A stretch of DNA of 64,000 bases from Clarkia xantiana subsp. parviflora (GCA_036873135.1 JAPTYO010000018.1:12453503-12517502), one strand, 5' to 3'. Shown: positions 31,132 to 44,049, numbered from the stretch's first letter. Translations and numbers: made by a program. The notes: generated by a model not told the origin, from the sequence alone.

Positions 31132-33559
31132 AATATAGTAGTCTGTATGAATTTGACAATGAGAGACGAATGTAATAATTTATTTCACCAAGCATGGGAG
31201 TAGGTTCTCTGATGATCTGAACGCATATGTGGTAATACATTCAACCTTGGTAAAAAGGGGTTGAAGAAGACTTCAATGGCAACAAGGAAACGTTACAGCC
31301 TAGTATCCCTTTGCATCCGCCTCAGTGGAAGGAAGGATGCAAAAGCTAAACGTTTCGGTTGAACGTGATGGTGTTCTCTCTTTCCAAGGACGCTGGTGTA
31401 GAAATCGCTCGAAACCTTTGTAATGAATGGTCAACATAGAAGAGATGTATATGGTTTTCCGATATTGACGAGACTCAATAACCTTGAGCCTAATCAAGTA
31501 CAGTAACCACAATAGTGAAAGGGAAACCTTTTCTACTCACTTTACTGAGTTCGAAAGAAGTCAACCATGATCCGCATAGCTTGAAGAAAAAGGACCGAAT
31601 AGGTCCTATACGATATTCTGGAGGTTTAAAAAAACCTCGTTGATAAAGTGCGTCCCTAATACGCCTCGTATATCATGAGTATAAAGCTGTAAAATGTTTT
31701 ATACGGACATGAATCATTTGATGTGATTCACTCGTGAATCTACTCAGATGTAGTGTTCAACTCAAAGTTCTCGACTATATGCAGGCCAAGCAAAATATGC
31801 GGCATTCAGATCAAGAACCTTATCCTTGTCATATATCAATCATCGTTCGTTTCAATTACTAAAATTTTGGTTATTCCGAAATTCAGATTGAATAAAGTAG
31901 TTTCTGTTCGATTCGAAATGTGATATACTTGTCAAAATTAATCGACCCAGTTAAACTGGATCGATCCGAAATGAAAGTTTTGCCAGGTAAAAGTGGTCGA
32001 GTTAAACGAAACGATTCACGTACTCCATCATCTCAGTTGGGAAAACTGAACTGAACATACACATCGAATGTGTAGCTAGATTGAAAGATTTAGTATTTCT
32101 TAATTGTTGGTACTCCATTAAATGAAATAATCAATAGTGATAATCATGTGCGAAACCGAGTGGATTAAATTGAATTAAATTCAGAAATAAACAATTTAAC
32201 CATGAGTTAAAACTTTGGTAATTCACGCCGCACGCGTGTGGACCTCGAAAGATGGAACACATCGTTTCAAAATACGAGTTTAATGATGAAGTTTTTTGAT
32301 GATTAAGTGCTGAATTTTCATTTGAGTCCCTTCGGAAATTACTTATTGATAATGTTTACATCGGTAAGAAATATGCTTCAAAAGCTACCACGACTTTGTA
32401 AAAGTATCAGCTGACGCATAGGGTGAAAACCCAAGATGCTCAGTTCGGAGATGGGATGAAATCCCTGAGATAAGTTTGCAAACAAAGAAGGATAAGGATA
32501 AAGTCGGTTAAACGATTTTCCTTCCATACGCCTTGAACGATAAGTCAGGCTAGGCGTTTAAATCAAATGACACACTTCAAGAAGCACAGTTCGTAAACAT
32601 AATGTTAGAGTGAATCTATTAGTACGTTCCCAATAGGATGAAAGGAGATGATTCACATTTATGTAAAACTGTGTTCCAATGAAATTGGTAAGACACCTCG
32701 CCATAAAAGCTAAGAATGATAATGAGTTAAATCATATCATCATGAGACATTGATGTGCGCATTAAACATGTATTTGGACTGAGTGTACGATAACTGCTGT
32801 TAAAGATACCTGTTTAAAGCTTGGAAAAATGGTGTCGTGGTCGAACATGAGACATTGCATCACTTGAGGACGAATTTACAATGCATGGATATTTTTCAAA
32901 CTAATGTAGTCTTGATAAAACCGGAGCAGGATTACACTGATAATCAGGTCCCACTTACATTGAGTGGGAGATTTGGACCGGCAACACCAGTGAATGACAT
33001 GGTAAATGATAATGGAAACATTTTCATAGTAAATCCAGTGGGAGGAATAAACCCTACCATTTGAAATCAATGTTGCCGCAGAGACGAATCAAGTAGAACC
33101 TTATAGTAATATTGCTAAACCAGTGAGGTCACAACTACCTATACTACCCATTGTTTCCAGTGGGACTAGCTCGGAAGTAAATCCCCGAGACCGATAGGTC
33201 GTCCGAGGAAAGTTGTAGGTCAAGGTTCAAACACCGCTCTTATTCCCAGTGGGAGTGATGCTCCGATAAGAGGCATTATTCCGAGTGGAAGAAACATTCA
33301 GACTCAAGATGGGATTAACTAGCCTAGACAAAAGTCAAAGGCATCGAACTTCTCCCAAGAAGTATCCCATCAAGAAGGGTAGAAACCTCACTCTAACAAT
33401 TGTTGACGAGCATTGGAAAGGCCTCAAGTGGGGAAATGGAGGAAAACAATAAAAGAAAGAAATCGCCTAAATGAAAGCCATTATAGTCTATAGTTTATTT
33501 ACCTGCTAACCACAGGGGCACAAGGATACGCTGAGTCCTGAAAGAAGGATCACCACTGA
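31132..33559 (+). pseudogene. copia-1 gag to integrase region, unreadable
   Basis: Collinear with 39,832-42,340 of copia-2 at moderate identity. No ORF above about 75 codons and no recognisable Gag knuckle or integrase core. The end (33,170-33,200) with CCGAGACCGATAGG resembles the basic linker before RT in copia polyproteins. Confidence 0.5.
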
Positions 33560-34277
33560 TGGAACAGGTCGGGCGATACAAAGCCCGACTAATTACGAAA
33601 GGATATACCCAACTTCACGGAGTGGACTTTGACGAAATGAACTCATCGACTATGCGTAAAACCACGGTTAGGGCCATTTATGGTCCTGGTCGCAGGTCTC
33701 GATCTCGGGCTGCACCAAATGGATGTTAAAACCGCATTCCTCCACGGAAACCTGGAGGAAGAGATCTATATAGAGCAACCAGAGGGTTTCATTATTCCTA
33801 GTAACAGACGTAAAGTTTGTAAACTCCAAAGGTCCATTTACGGTCTTAAATAATCGTCTCGGCAAAAGTACCGCAGATTCCACGAGGAAATCGTAGGTAA
33901 CGGATTTGTGAATCTTCACGAGGATCCGTGCGTGTATTCTAAGACCTCCGGGTCTAAGTATGTCATCTTGACCTTATACGTGGACGACATACTCATTGCC
34001 GCAAACGATGTGAGTATTATGAACAAGTCAAAGTCTTGGTTTTCATCTGTGTTCGAGATGAAAGACATAAGAGAAGCCACGTACATCTTAGGCATTAAAA
34101 TTGATAGAGATGGGGCTACCCGGAAATTAAGTCTATTTCAAGAAACTAATATCAACAAATTGTTGAAAAGGTTCAGATTACAAGATGCCAAACCCATGGA
34201 TACGCAAGTGGTGTTTAGGTGCGCACTGTCGAAACGTGATGGCCCCAAGAACCTGGAAGAGCAAGAACAGATGAAGG
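33560..34277 (+). pseudogene. pol: copia-1 reverse transcriptase relic
   Basis: Ty1/copia-type RT spread over frames: YKARLITKGYTQLHGVDF, then [20 protein letters not shown], a TAA inside the usual IYGLKQASR motif (YGLK stop SSR), FHEEIVGNGFVNLHEDPCVY, and catalytic YVDDILIAAND at about 33,977-34,010. Then FEMKDIREATYILGIKIDRD and the INKLLKRF region. At least two frameshifts besides the stop. Copia-type RT copies element RNA into DNA; this copy is dead. Confidence 0.85.
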
Positions 34278-34784
34278 GTGCAGAGTATGAGTATGGTCGG
34301 TAGCACGTTCGGACATCTGTCACGCCGTGGTCCTAGTAGCACGACTCCAATCAGATCCTGGCTATCAACATTTAAAGGCTGTAAAACGAATTATTCATTG
34401 TCTGAAAGGTACTGCCAACTACACACTGAGAGCAAGACGTTAGAATTGACTGGTTACAGTGACGCCGACAATGGTGGCGATCCAGATGATCGTATGTCAA
34501 CCACAGAAGGAGTCTTTCTCCTTGCTAATGCCGCCATTTCATGGATGAGCAAGAAGCAAACTTGTGTCGCGCTATTTACGATGGAATCAGAATTTGTTGC
34601 TCTCTCAAAGAACGCACTGGAAGCGGTCTGGCTGAAAAGGCTTCTTACTGCACTGCCTGGTGACGAAGACGTGAGGAAACCCGTCGTGGTACACTCTGAC
34701 AGTCAGGCAGCTATTGTGGCAGTTAAGAATCCAAAGTACCATAGTAGGACTAAAGAAATTGATGTGAAATATTTTTTATGCTAA
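34278..34784 (+). pseudogene. pol: copia-1 RNase H relic
   Basis: 168-codon open stretch with copia RNase H landmarks: LTGYSDADNGGDPDDRMSTT (first Asp), [20 protein letters not shown] (Glu region), HSDSQAAIVAVKNPKYHSRT and HIDVKYF-like end EIDVKYF. The frame is lost just after, before the last catalytic Asp region (ADPLTK), which appears shifted at about 34,826-34,850. Confidence 0.9.
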
Positions 34785-35361
34785 ATCTATGGTATTAGAC
34801 AATACAATCACTTTGGAATACTTGCGGACCCATTAACTAAACCACTATGCATGGAGATATTCAAAAAGCATGTAAAACTGTTTGTATTGCGTAGGGTTTA
34901 AAAGTGCCTTGTATCTTTGATAATAAACGAGGGTATATCAATCGAGTTTATGATCCATCGACGTCATAATGTTTGAATACATCAGATTTACGGTCTATAA
35001 ACTAAGTCGTAGGAGGACGCAATCCTATGCCAAACTATGTCGAATGTGGGCCTCACCTAGTCACACGGGTACGGTCGTCTTGGAGTGGAGGGATGCTTCT
35101 ACCAGGAAAGACTGGCTAAGTATCGGGGGGATAAACCTGATTACGCAAGACGATTATTTAGTCTCAAAGTAACTCGACACGATCTTCATTTTTGCAAATC
35201 AACGTGATTAACTGAGTTCATCAGATGAGAATCTGCGATAGCAGGATTGACATATCCCATTCATTTCAACTTAGAAGTTTAGGTATGCTATCGACGCGTG
35301 CTTCATACTGCGCGTACCATGTTCGACCACAGGGTCACAGCTCGGTTGTGCTAGATAAGAA
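34785..35361 (+). other. copia-1 3' region left of MITE
   Basis: Non-coding 3' part, collinear with 43,570-43,737 plus 48,571-49,040 of copia-2. Ends with AGATAAGAA, one copy of the MITE target duplication. Confidence 0.6.
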
Positions 35362-36161
35362 GGGTTAAGAACCTATGAAAGGTCTGAACTATCACCTATG
35401 TTAACGAGAGAGGTCTGAAATTTAAAAAGTTAATAACGAAGGTCTGAAATTTCAATTTTGTTGATTTGAAGTTTTCCGTCCATTTTTAGGGTTAAATTTA
35501 ACAGAATTCTGTGAAATGACATTTTTGCCCCTTTAATATTTTGTTTTATTTAATATCTTATTTAAGGAAATGTGAAATGACAATTTTACCCCTAAAGTCA
35601 AATTAAAACCACCCAACCCCGGCCACCGCCACCCGACTCCGGCCACCACCACCCGACTCCGGCCACCACCGCCTCGACTCCGACGACCACCACCTCGACT
35701 CCGGCCACCACCTCACCAAAAAAGCTCCGATCGGAGCCCAATCGGGGCCGGTGGCTCCGATTTGGGCCCAATCGGAGCCTTGGTGGTGGTCGCCGGAATA
35801 CGGTGGTGGTCGCCGGAGTACGGTTGGTGGTCGCCGGAGTACGTTGATGGTCGTCGGAGTACGGTTGGTGGTCGCCGGAGCTGGGTTGGTAGAGCCATGG
35901 TGGCTTCAAGGGCATTTTGGTCTTTTCACTTCAAGCATGTGAGGGGCACACTTGATAGAAGGGCATTTTTGGAAATTTATTTTATTTCCGGACACATGCC
36001 AAGCATGTTACCAACTTCTGTTAGTTTTAACAGATAAAACTAACGGAGACCACTGTTATCAACAAAACTGAAATTTCAGACCTCCGTTATTAACTTTTTA
36101 AATTTTAGACCTCTCCCGTTAACATGGGTGATAGTTCAGACCTTTCATAGGTTCTTAACCC
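35362..36161. mobile_element. Mutator-type MITE, copy 1 (800 bp)
   Basis: Terminal inverted repeats of about 110 bp, GGGTTAAGAACCTATGAAAG at one end and its complement at the other. 9-bp flanks AGATAAGAA (35,353-35,361) and AGATAAGTA (36,162-36,170), one mismatch. Within each TIR GGTCTGAA recurs three times at roughly 40-bp steps. The interior is non-coding, with CCGGCCACCACC repeats and AATCGGGGCCGGTGGCTCCG. Long TIR plus 9-bp TSD is the Mutator (MULE) signature; no transposase inside. Confidence 0.93.
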
Positions 36162-36759
36162 AGATAAGTAATGGTCACATCTAGCGTGTGATTGATCTCG
36201 GGAGCCTTATGAAGAGGCACCCGAAGTATCCTCACGGACTCAGAACTCATATCTAAGGTCAGGCTCAATGTTCTCTTCCCGGCGTATGAGCGTAGTGCTG
36301 AACAAAAAGGCCCAGTGACCATGTCTTTGGAAACCAGTTGGGTTTGACTAAGGATATGAGCGATAGGGATGGTCAAGTTCACCTATAATTCACCAACTCT
36401 TGTATTCACTATGTGGCCACCAGCCGGATATTAGTTGAAGGTTGTGAATACTTGTACGGATGCCATGGAGAAGTGTTCCTATGTGGAAACTAGGAAAATG
36501 GAGAATTATCAGTTGATCTAGGATATAGGGCGACACTATATATATTGTTTATGACAGGTTGATTGGAGAAAGGGAATCAACGTTCCGCGGGTGCTGCAAA
36601 ACTCCTAACAGATGAGTAGCATGATGCCTGTCATGTTCGCCGACCGCACGGCAAACCTCGTATGAACTATTCGGAAGCAAGGATGAGATCGAAGGAATGA
36701 AATGTTGATTTGGACGACAATACATTAACAGGCACCCTCCCATTCTAGCGAGTAGGAGC
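36162..36759 (+). other. copia-1 3' region right of MITE
   Basis: Non-coding, collinear with copia-2 49,080-49,273 at first. Leads directly into TGTAAGC of the 3' LTR; AGCGAGTAGGAGC just before it is the likely polypurine tract. Confidence 0.6.
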
Positions 36760-37053
36760 TGTAAGCATATGGTGATGGGCGTCGTAAATGGAAGCCCATT
36801 AAATGTATATGTTACCTAAGACAATTGGGTAAATGTCACATTAGGACATTGGGCCAGACCCAAATCCCAATTGACACTATAGGCCCGAAATTGGGCCTCC
36901 CTAATACATGTATGGCCGACCGAATTCAATATAGGGGCAAATAGGACTTTTCTCCACTTTGCTCCTCCTATATATATGGGGTGTTAGGGTTTTATTAGGT
37001 TAATCTTTAATCCTTACTTGGAGTGTTTTAGAGAGAAAAACCCTCATTCCCAT
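36760..37053 (+). repeat. copia-1 3' LTR, first 294 bp
   Basis: Starts TGTAAGCATATGGTGATGGG and is a diverged copy of 37,054-37,350, including TATATATA at 36,969-36,977. Ends at CCCAT where copia-2 begins. Confidence 0.85.
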
Positions 37054-37651
37054 TGTAAGCATATGGTGATGGGCGTCGTAAATGGTAGCCCATAATATGT
37101 ATAGTTTACCTAATGAACTTGGGTAAATGTCACATTAGGGTAATTGGGCTAGACCCAAATCCCAATTGACATGAGAGGCCCAAAATTGGGCCTCCCTATA
37201 CTAATGGCCGGCCGAAACTTATAGTGTGGGTAAAGTGGACTTTTGTCCACTTTACTCCTCCTATAAATAAGAGGTGTTAGGAATATTTTAGGGTTAATTA
37301 TAATTCCCTCACAAGAGTGTTTTAGAGAGAAAACGCTCATCCCACATCTACTAGTTTCGGCCGAACCATTACCAATACCGAAGGTGTGCCAAATTTCATT
37401 CGAGCAACTCTCCGAAGATCTGTCCCCGTGCCAAGAATTGATCTGAGGCTTTGCTATGGAGCTAACACCACGTAGGGCTTCTTTCACAAGAACCTCTACG
37501 GGATCCGTCCGGTGGTCGAGAATTCCCTCGTATAAAGGATCTTGGACTACGTTAACTGTTGAGGTATGTGTAACCCTTCCGCTGCGTAATTTCGATTACA
37601 TGCGCGTACCATGTTTTGTGTTTCTGTAGTGATTACTCCCCGTATCTAACA
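37054..37651 (+). repeat. copia-2 5' LTR
   Basis: TGTAAGC ... TCTAACA, 598 bp, bounded by the PBS on the right. TATAAATAA is at 37,262-37,270. Confidence 0.88.
37262..37270 (+). promoter_or_regulatory. TATA box of the copia-2 LTR
   Basis: CTATAAATAAG within a C/T-rich context. Confidence 0.65.
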
Positions 37652-37652
37652 G

Positions 37653-37664
37653 TGGTATCAGAGC
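37653..37664 (+). promoter_or_regulatory. copia-2 primer-binding site
   Basis: TGGTATCAGAGC, complementary to the 3' end of initiator tRNA-Met, the standard copia PBS, one base after the LTR. Confidence 0.95.
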
Positions 37665-39837
37665 TTGTGTTAGGAGTTCATGATTTTGATAAATTGGTGT
37701 TCTTGAAAATTTAAAACTTTGGACCGAAATTTTTAAAGAAGATTTTAAAAAGTTTCAAATTTTAGGGTTTTGTGAGATAGGTTAGAAATTTTCATGTTCA
37801 TGGTAAAGTTGATGTTCATGATCTTCAAGAAAAAGATGACATTTATCAAAATCAAGCATTTGATTGTAGATCTTATTAAAATTTGATCTTAAAATTAACC
37901 ATTTGTTCCCAATTAGTGGTTGTGCATAATTATTTTTCAAGGTAAAAATATTAATCTTGGTCATTAAGCAATGAAATTTTGGCACATACATAGAAAATTA
38001 TCAAAATTATATTGTTTACCATATTTTAATTTTTTAATTAAGGTAACAATATATCTATAATTGGGAACATAAAGATAGATTCACATTAATATATAGAAAT
38101 ATATATCACTATCAATATATCTAAATATTTAAATAGGGTTAAAGATATTATTGATAGATTTAGTTACCTAAAAGATTGCGAAAATATATTGTCAATTATT
38201 TGTTTCCTATTAAAGATATTGACAATAAATAATATATATATATATATATATTATATATTATGCCGAAATTTACATATATATATATATATTGTTGATTGAT
38301 TTAATCTTAAAGATAGAATCATAGCAATAAATATATATATGTTTATGTTCTTGCCGAAATATATATATATATTTTAATCTTGAAAATTTAATGGATTTAA
38401 AAAACCCTACTTGGGCCACAAGTAAACATTTCGGCCCAACCTTTTAAATTTTAATTATTGGGTCGGTCCAATATGGTAAACCGGGACGAAATAAAACCTA
38501 TTCGGGTCGGGTCGGACCGGGGTAATTAAGTGGATCTAACCGAACCGGTTTTGAATGTTGAACCGGACCGAACCTTATTTTATTGGACTGGTTCGGACCA
38601 AACCAGATTTTAAAATTTAAATCCGGACTGAACCGAACCGGATTTTCGGACCGGACCGAACCGAACCGGATCTTCTGAACTGGGCCGAACCGGACCAAAA
38701 CTGACTGAAATTGACCGAACCGAACAATATTTTATGAACCGAATTCAAGTCAATTAAAATAGGGAGGTCAAGTTTTAAAATCCAAATATTTTTGAACCTC
38801 GAAATGGACGACACAGTGCTCATAGGGTTGCTAACCTTTATGCCTTGTTTCGATTATGGGGATGGATCTTGGAGATACATGTTTTTGGGACTGTTTAAAT
38901 TAGCGAGCTGAATTTCAATTGTTTATTATTCAATATATATTTATGCATGATTAGAATTTTTGTATTGAGTGAGTCAAGCTAGCTGGATATTACATTTTGT
39001 GGGCGGAACCCTGGTTAAATATATGGTATGCGCACTAGAATAGACATGCTGTGATGGTTGAAAATGCCTAGGATTCATGTCTAGAAGCTTGCGTGATTGA
39101 ATATAAGCATGAATTGCAAATCAGCCCCTGATGTTAAAATTATTTTAAAACCGAAAACAAGTCACCAAATATATATGATTGATGTGGATGTTACATGTTT
39201 GACACGTATGCTAGAATGTTAAGGATGTATTTGCGTTTGATAATTTACTTAAAAGTAGAATTATAAATGCAATCATGAGTTCCTCGGAACATTAGCCGCA
39301 TGACGCGTAAGCATGTATGTGGTATGTCTGATGAATGTTACTAGCATATGACAATTTGCATGGATTGTAGAATTGTGTATGCATGAGTGAATTTATCGGA
39401 ATATATTTTCCAAAATAAAAAAGGGCCTTGGGAAAGCCAAGATCGGGTATGCTTATTTTAAAATTCCCGTTCCCGTAATTTGTGATTTAAACCGTTTTAA
39501 GAGACTGATCTATTGGATAGAAGACGACGATAGTGTGAACTCTTTCACAGCAATCTTCCATTGGTTTACTGGTGGTCGTTTGGTTTTGATGACTGAGGAA
39601 TCACTATCTGCCGGATTCTATTTCAATGGATATTTGATGTATGCAATTCCTTTTCTGAATGTTGTTGTCTCCCTGATTTTTGCATAATAATCGATGTGTT
39701 AGTATGAATTTTTTGAATTAGTACGATTCGATATTCCTCGCAATCTTGATGGTATGAATAATGATGAATAAATAGTGTTCGTTTTGAACTCTCTACTACG
39801 ATTACGAAAAGTGGAGAAGATAACTACAGATGAATAT
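37665..39837 (+). other. copia-2 long non-coding leader
   Basis: 2.2 kb of AT-rich sequence with no ORF of interest. Contains TA-rich microsatellites (38,230-38,365) and an ACCGAACCGG-rich tract (38,480-38,730). A related leader stands at 63,168-64,000, and its complement at about 61,250-62,560. Confidence 0.7.
38480..38730. repeat. ACCGAACCGGA-rich degenerate tract
   Basis: Many 9-11 bp units of the type GGACCGAACCGA. They create apparent minus-strand ORFs rich in FGSVR, which I regard as artefacts. A parallel tract lies at 63,590-63,870. Confidence 0.8.
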
Positions 39838-42360
39838 GGTAGTCTGTATGATTTTGACAATGTGAAACGAATGTAATAATTTGTTCCACCAAGAATAGGA
39901 GTACGTTCTTTGATGATCTCAACGCGTATGTGGTGATACATTCAACCTTGGTCGAAAGGGGTTGAAGAAGACTTCAATAGCGACCAAACAATGTTACAAC
40001 CTGATATTCTTTTGCATCCACCATGGTGGAAGCAAGGATGCAAAAGCAAGAAATGTTTCAGTTGAATGTGATGGTCTTCTCACTTTTCATTGATGTTGGA
40101 GTAAAATCCGCATCGAATCTTCAGAATGATAGGTCAACATGGAAAAGATGTATATGGTTGTTTGATATTGAAAGGACTCAATGACAGTAACCACAACAGT
40201 AAAAGGGAAACCTTGTCTACTCACCATACTGGGTTTGAAAGAAGTCAACCATGATCTGCATATTATAGAGAGAACTAGACCATAAAGGTCTTATACGATA
40301 ATCTGGTGGGTTAAACCATGATTGATAAAGTGCGTCTAAAGTAAGCCTCGTAGGCCATGTGTGTGAAGCGGTAAAATGTTTTACACAGACACATATCATT
40401 TGACGTGATTCACTTGTGAATTTACTCAGACGTGATGTTCAACATGACTTAAAGTTCTCGACAATCTATGCGACAATCGTAGATCAAATACGCGATCTTC
40501 AGATCAGGAACTCTACCATTGTCATTTATTGTTCGTTTGAGTTACTAAAATTTTGGTTATTTCGAGATTCGGATTTATTGAATAAAGTATTTCCCGTTCG
40601 ATTCGAAATGTGTCTACTTGTAAAAATGAATCGACTCGGTTAAGAGGGATCGATCCGAAATGAAATTTCGGCCAGGTAAAAGTGGTTGAATAAAACGAAA
40701 CGATTCACGTACTCCGTCATCTCAGTCGGGATAACTGAACTGAACATACACATCGATTGCGTAGCTAGATCGAAAGATTTATATCTATTTTATTATTATC
40801 ACTCCATTGAATGAATAAATTGTAATGATAATCATGTTTGAAACCGTTAAAACCGATTAAAATTGAATTAAATTAAAAAATGAAACGATTTAACCAAGGG
40901 TTTAAACCCAGACTAGATTGCGCAACGCGCAAGTAGACCTCGATAGACGGAACACGTCGTTTCATTACATGAGTTTAATATTGAAGTGTTTATATGATGA
41001 CGTGCATAATTTTGGTTTGCGCTCCTTCGGAAATATGACTTACTGATAACATTTACATCGGTATGAAGTAAGCTACGTAAGCTACAACGACCTTGTAAAA
41101 GTATCAACTGAGACATAAGGTAAATACCTAAGATGTTCAGTTCGGAGATGGATAAAATTTCTGAGATAAGTCGTCAAACGAAGAAGGATCAAGTCAGTTA
41201 AATGATTTTCCTTCCAGAAGCCTTGAATGAAATGTCAGGCTAGGCATTCAAATCAAATGACACACTTCAATAGAGATAGTTTATACATACATAATGTTTG
41301 AGTCGTTCTATCAGAAGTTCCCTATGGGATGATGAAAGATGATTCACATAAATGTAAAACTATGTTTCAATTAATATCGGTAAGGTACGTCACCATTATA
41401 GATGATGGGTGATAATGAGTTAAATTGTATCACCATGTGACATTAATCTGCGCAACAAAACACGTATTTAGGACAAGAGTACGTCAGTTACTCTTAGAAA
41501 ATACCTGTTTAAAAATTGGATTGTTAAATGGTACGGTGGTCGAACATGAGACATTACATCACTAAGAGGACGAATTTTCCAAATGTATGAACAGTTTCAA
41601 TCAACATAGTCATGATCAAAACATAGTAGAATAACGATGACAATCAGGTTCCACTTAATTCGAGTGGGAGATATTTGACCAGCAACTCAAGTGAATCACA
41701 TGGTAAATGAGAATGGGGACATTTTCATAGTAAATCCAGTGGGAGGAATAAACCCTACCACAAGAAATCACTGTTACTGTTGGGACGAATCAAGTAGAAC
41801 CTGATGGTCAAAATTGATAAACTAGAAATGAAACAACTACCCATATTACTTATTGTTCCCAGTGGGAGTGATCCAACCATACTTGGTTCCAGATCCTAGT
41901 GATCAAGGAATACATCTCGGAAGTAAAACTCCGAGACCAAGAGGTTGTAATAGGAAAGTTATAGGTCAAAGTTCTAGCATTGCTTATTGTTCCCAACAGA
42001 GACGATGCTCCGATAAGAAGCATTGTTCCGAGTGGGAGGATTATTCCCAATAGAAATGATGCTACGATAAGAAGCGTTATTCCGAGTGGGAGAAAATATA
42101 AGACTAATTAGTGGGACTCATAATGCCTATACGAGAGTCAAAGGCAAGTATCCCATTGAGCAAACTGAAAACCCCGCTCAAACTGTTGGCAAGCACTAGT
42201 AAGACCTCAAGTGGTGAAATTGAAAGAAATAATAAATTAGAGAGATCGCCTAAATGAAAGCCATTATAGTCTTTAATTGATTAACTACTAAACACAGGGG
42301 CATAAGGATAAGGTGAGCCCTGAAAGAAGGCTCACCACTGATGGAACAAGTCGGATAACC
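39838..42360 (+). pseudogene. copia-2 gag to integrase region, unreadable
   Basis: Collinear with 31,138-33,540. Only short open stretches. Between 41,860 and 42,090 a unit with CCGATAAGAAGC and ATTCCGAGTGGGAG is repeated two to three times. Confidence 0.5.
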
Positions 42361-43720
42361 CGACTCATTGCGAAAGCTCTTACCCAATGCTTCACGGAGA
42401 GGACTTTGATAAGAGAAACCCAATGACTGTGCGTAATACCACGGTTAGGGCCATTCATGGTACTGGTCGGAAGACTCGATCACGAGCTACGCCAAAGGAA
42501 TGTGAAGACCGCATTCCTCCACGGAAACTTGGAGGAAGAAATCTACATGGAGCAATCGAGGATTTAGTTACTCCTGGTAAAGAGCGTAAAGTTTGTAAAC
42601 TCCAAAAGGTCACGACAATGGTACCGCAGATACCACGAGGAAATCGTCGGAAATGGATTAGTGAGTCTTCACATGAATCCGTGCATGTATTATAAGACCT
42701 CCGAGTCTAAGTATGTCATCTTCACCTAATACGTGGACGACATACTCATTGCCGCAAACGACATGAGTTCCATGAATAAGTCAAAGTCCTGGTTGGCATC
42801 TGTATTTGAGATGAAGAACATGGGAGAGGCCACGTATATCTTAGGCATTGAAACAGCCAGGATCGGGCTACCCAGAGGATATGTCTATCTTAAGAATCTT
42901 ATATCAACAATCTGTTGAAAATAGGTTCAGATTACAGAATGCCAAAACCGTGAATACGCCGATGGTATTTGGGTGCGCACTGTCGTAACGTGACAGCCCC
43001 AAGAACCCGGCAGAGCGTGAACAGATGAAGAGTGCAGAGAATTCAAGCGTGATTGATATTTCAATATACACCGTTCGTTACACCAATCCGGATATCTATC
43101 ACGTCGTGGTCCTAGTAGCACGTTTCCAATCAGATCCTAGCTATCAACATTTAAAAGAGTGTAAAACGAGTTATTAGTTATACCTAATTCGTTATCTGAA
43201 AGGTACTGCCGACTATGCACTGTGCTATGAGGGCGGGAAGTTATAATTGACCGGTTACAGTGACACCGACCATGGTGGCGATCATGATGATCGTAAGTCC
43301 ACACAGGAGGAGTGTTTCTCCTTGCTAATGCCGCCATTTCATGGACGAGCAAGAAGCAAACCTGTGTCGCGCTGTCAACAATGGAATCGGAATTCGTTGC
43401 TCTCTCTAAGAATGCAAAGGAAGCGCTCTGGCTGAAAAAGGCTTCTTACTGCATTGCTTGGTGGTGACGTCGGAAGTAAACATGTAAAGGTATTCTCCGA
43501 CAGTCAGGCAGCTACTGCGACAGTTAAGAATCCGAAGTACCATAGTAGGACCAAACACATTGATATGAAATATTTCTATGCTAAATCGATGGTAGGAGAC
43601 AATATAATCACTATGGAATACTTGTCCACAGATAATATGATTGCGGACCCATTAACTAAGACACTACGCAGGGAGATATTCGAAAAGCATGTAAAACTGC
43701 TTGGATTGCGTAGGGTATAG
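42361..43720 (+). pseudogene. pol: copia-2 reverse transcriptase and RNase H relic
   Basis: Catalytic RT motif VDDILIAANDMSSMNKSKSW at 42,733 onward, FEMKNMGEATYILGIE, then RNase H with [19 protein letters not shown] and FSDSQAATATVKNPKYHSRT. Its end is better kept than in copia-1: NMIADPLTKTLRREIFEKHV includes the last Asp. Relative to copia-1 about 26-30 bp covering the YGLKQASR region near 42,605 are missing. Several frameshifts. Confidence 0.85.
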
Positions 43721-44049
43721 AAATGGCATGTATCTGTTGATGGGTTTTGCTATGGCCGTTAGGCCCTTTAACGGCGAGGAAACGGTGAACAGGCCCACTG
43801 GGCCCTAAAAGGAGGTCAAGGAGACCAAGGTGAAGGGTCCCGACAGAGGGAGTCCCGATGGTGAAAGGTCCCGACAGAGTCGGACCCGATAGGCGAGCTG
43901 GATGCTCCCGATGAGATGCCTTTAAGTAGGTCCCGATGATGAATCCCTGAGAATGATTGGCCCTGTCACGATGACGAGGGGCCCTGAGTGGTGACACAAC
44001 GAGATAACTCTGGAGTCCCCGACATTGCTCGGGACTTGCTATCAGAGGT

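Larger units (their letters stand above)
31132..37053 (+). mobile_element. Degenerate Ty1/copia element copia-1 (5' part displaced by Z)
   Basis: Plus-strand copia relic. Similarity to copia-2 begins at TAGTCTGTATGA (31,138; 39,838) and runs through gag/integrase-like sequence, RT (about 33,560-34,260), RNase H (34,278-34,784), a 3' non-coding region with a MITE, and the first 294 bp of its 3' LTR (36,760-37,053). That LTR is broken by copia-2. Its own 5' LTR must lie left of Z, outside the window. Confidence 0.8.

Noticed and set aside
35598..36037. ORFs on both strands within the MITE
   Set aside because: GC-rich CCGGCCACC repeats; no transposase similarity.
38498..38823. FGSVR-rich minus-strand ORFs
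   Set aside because: Translation of ACCGAACCGG repeats.
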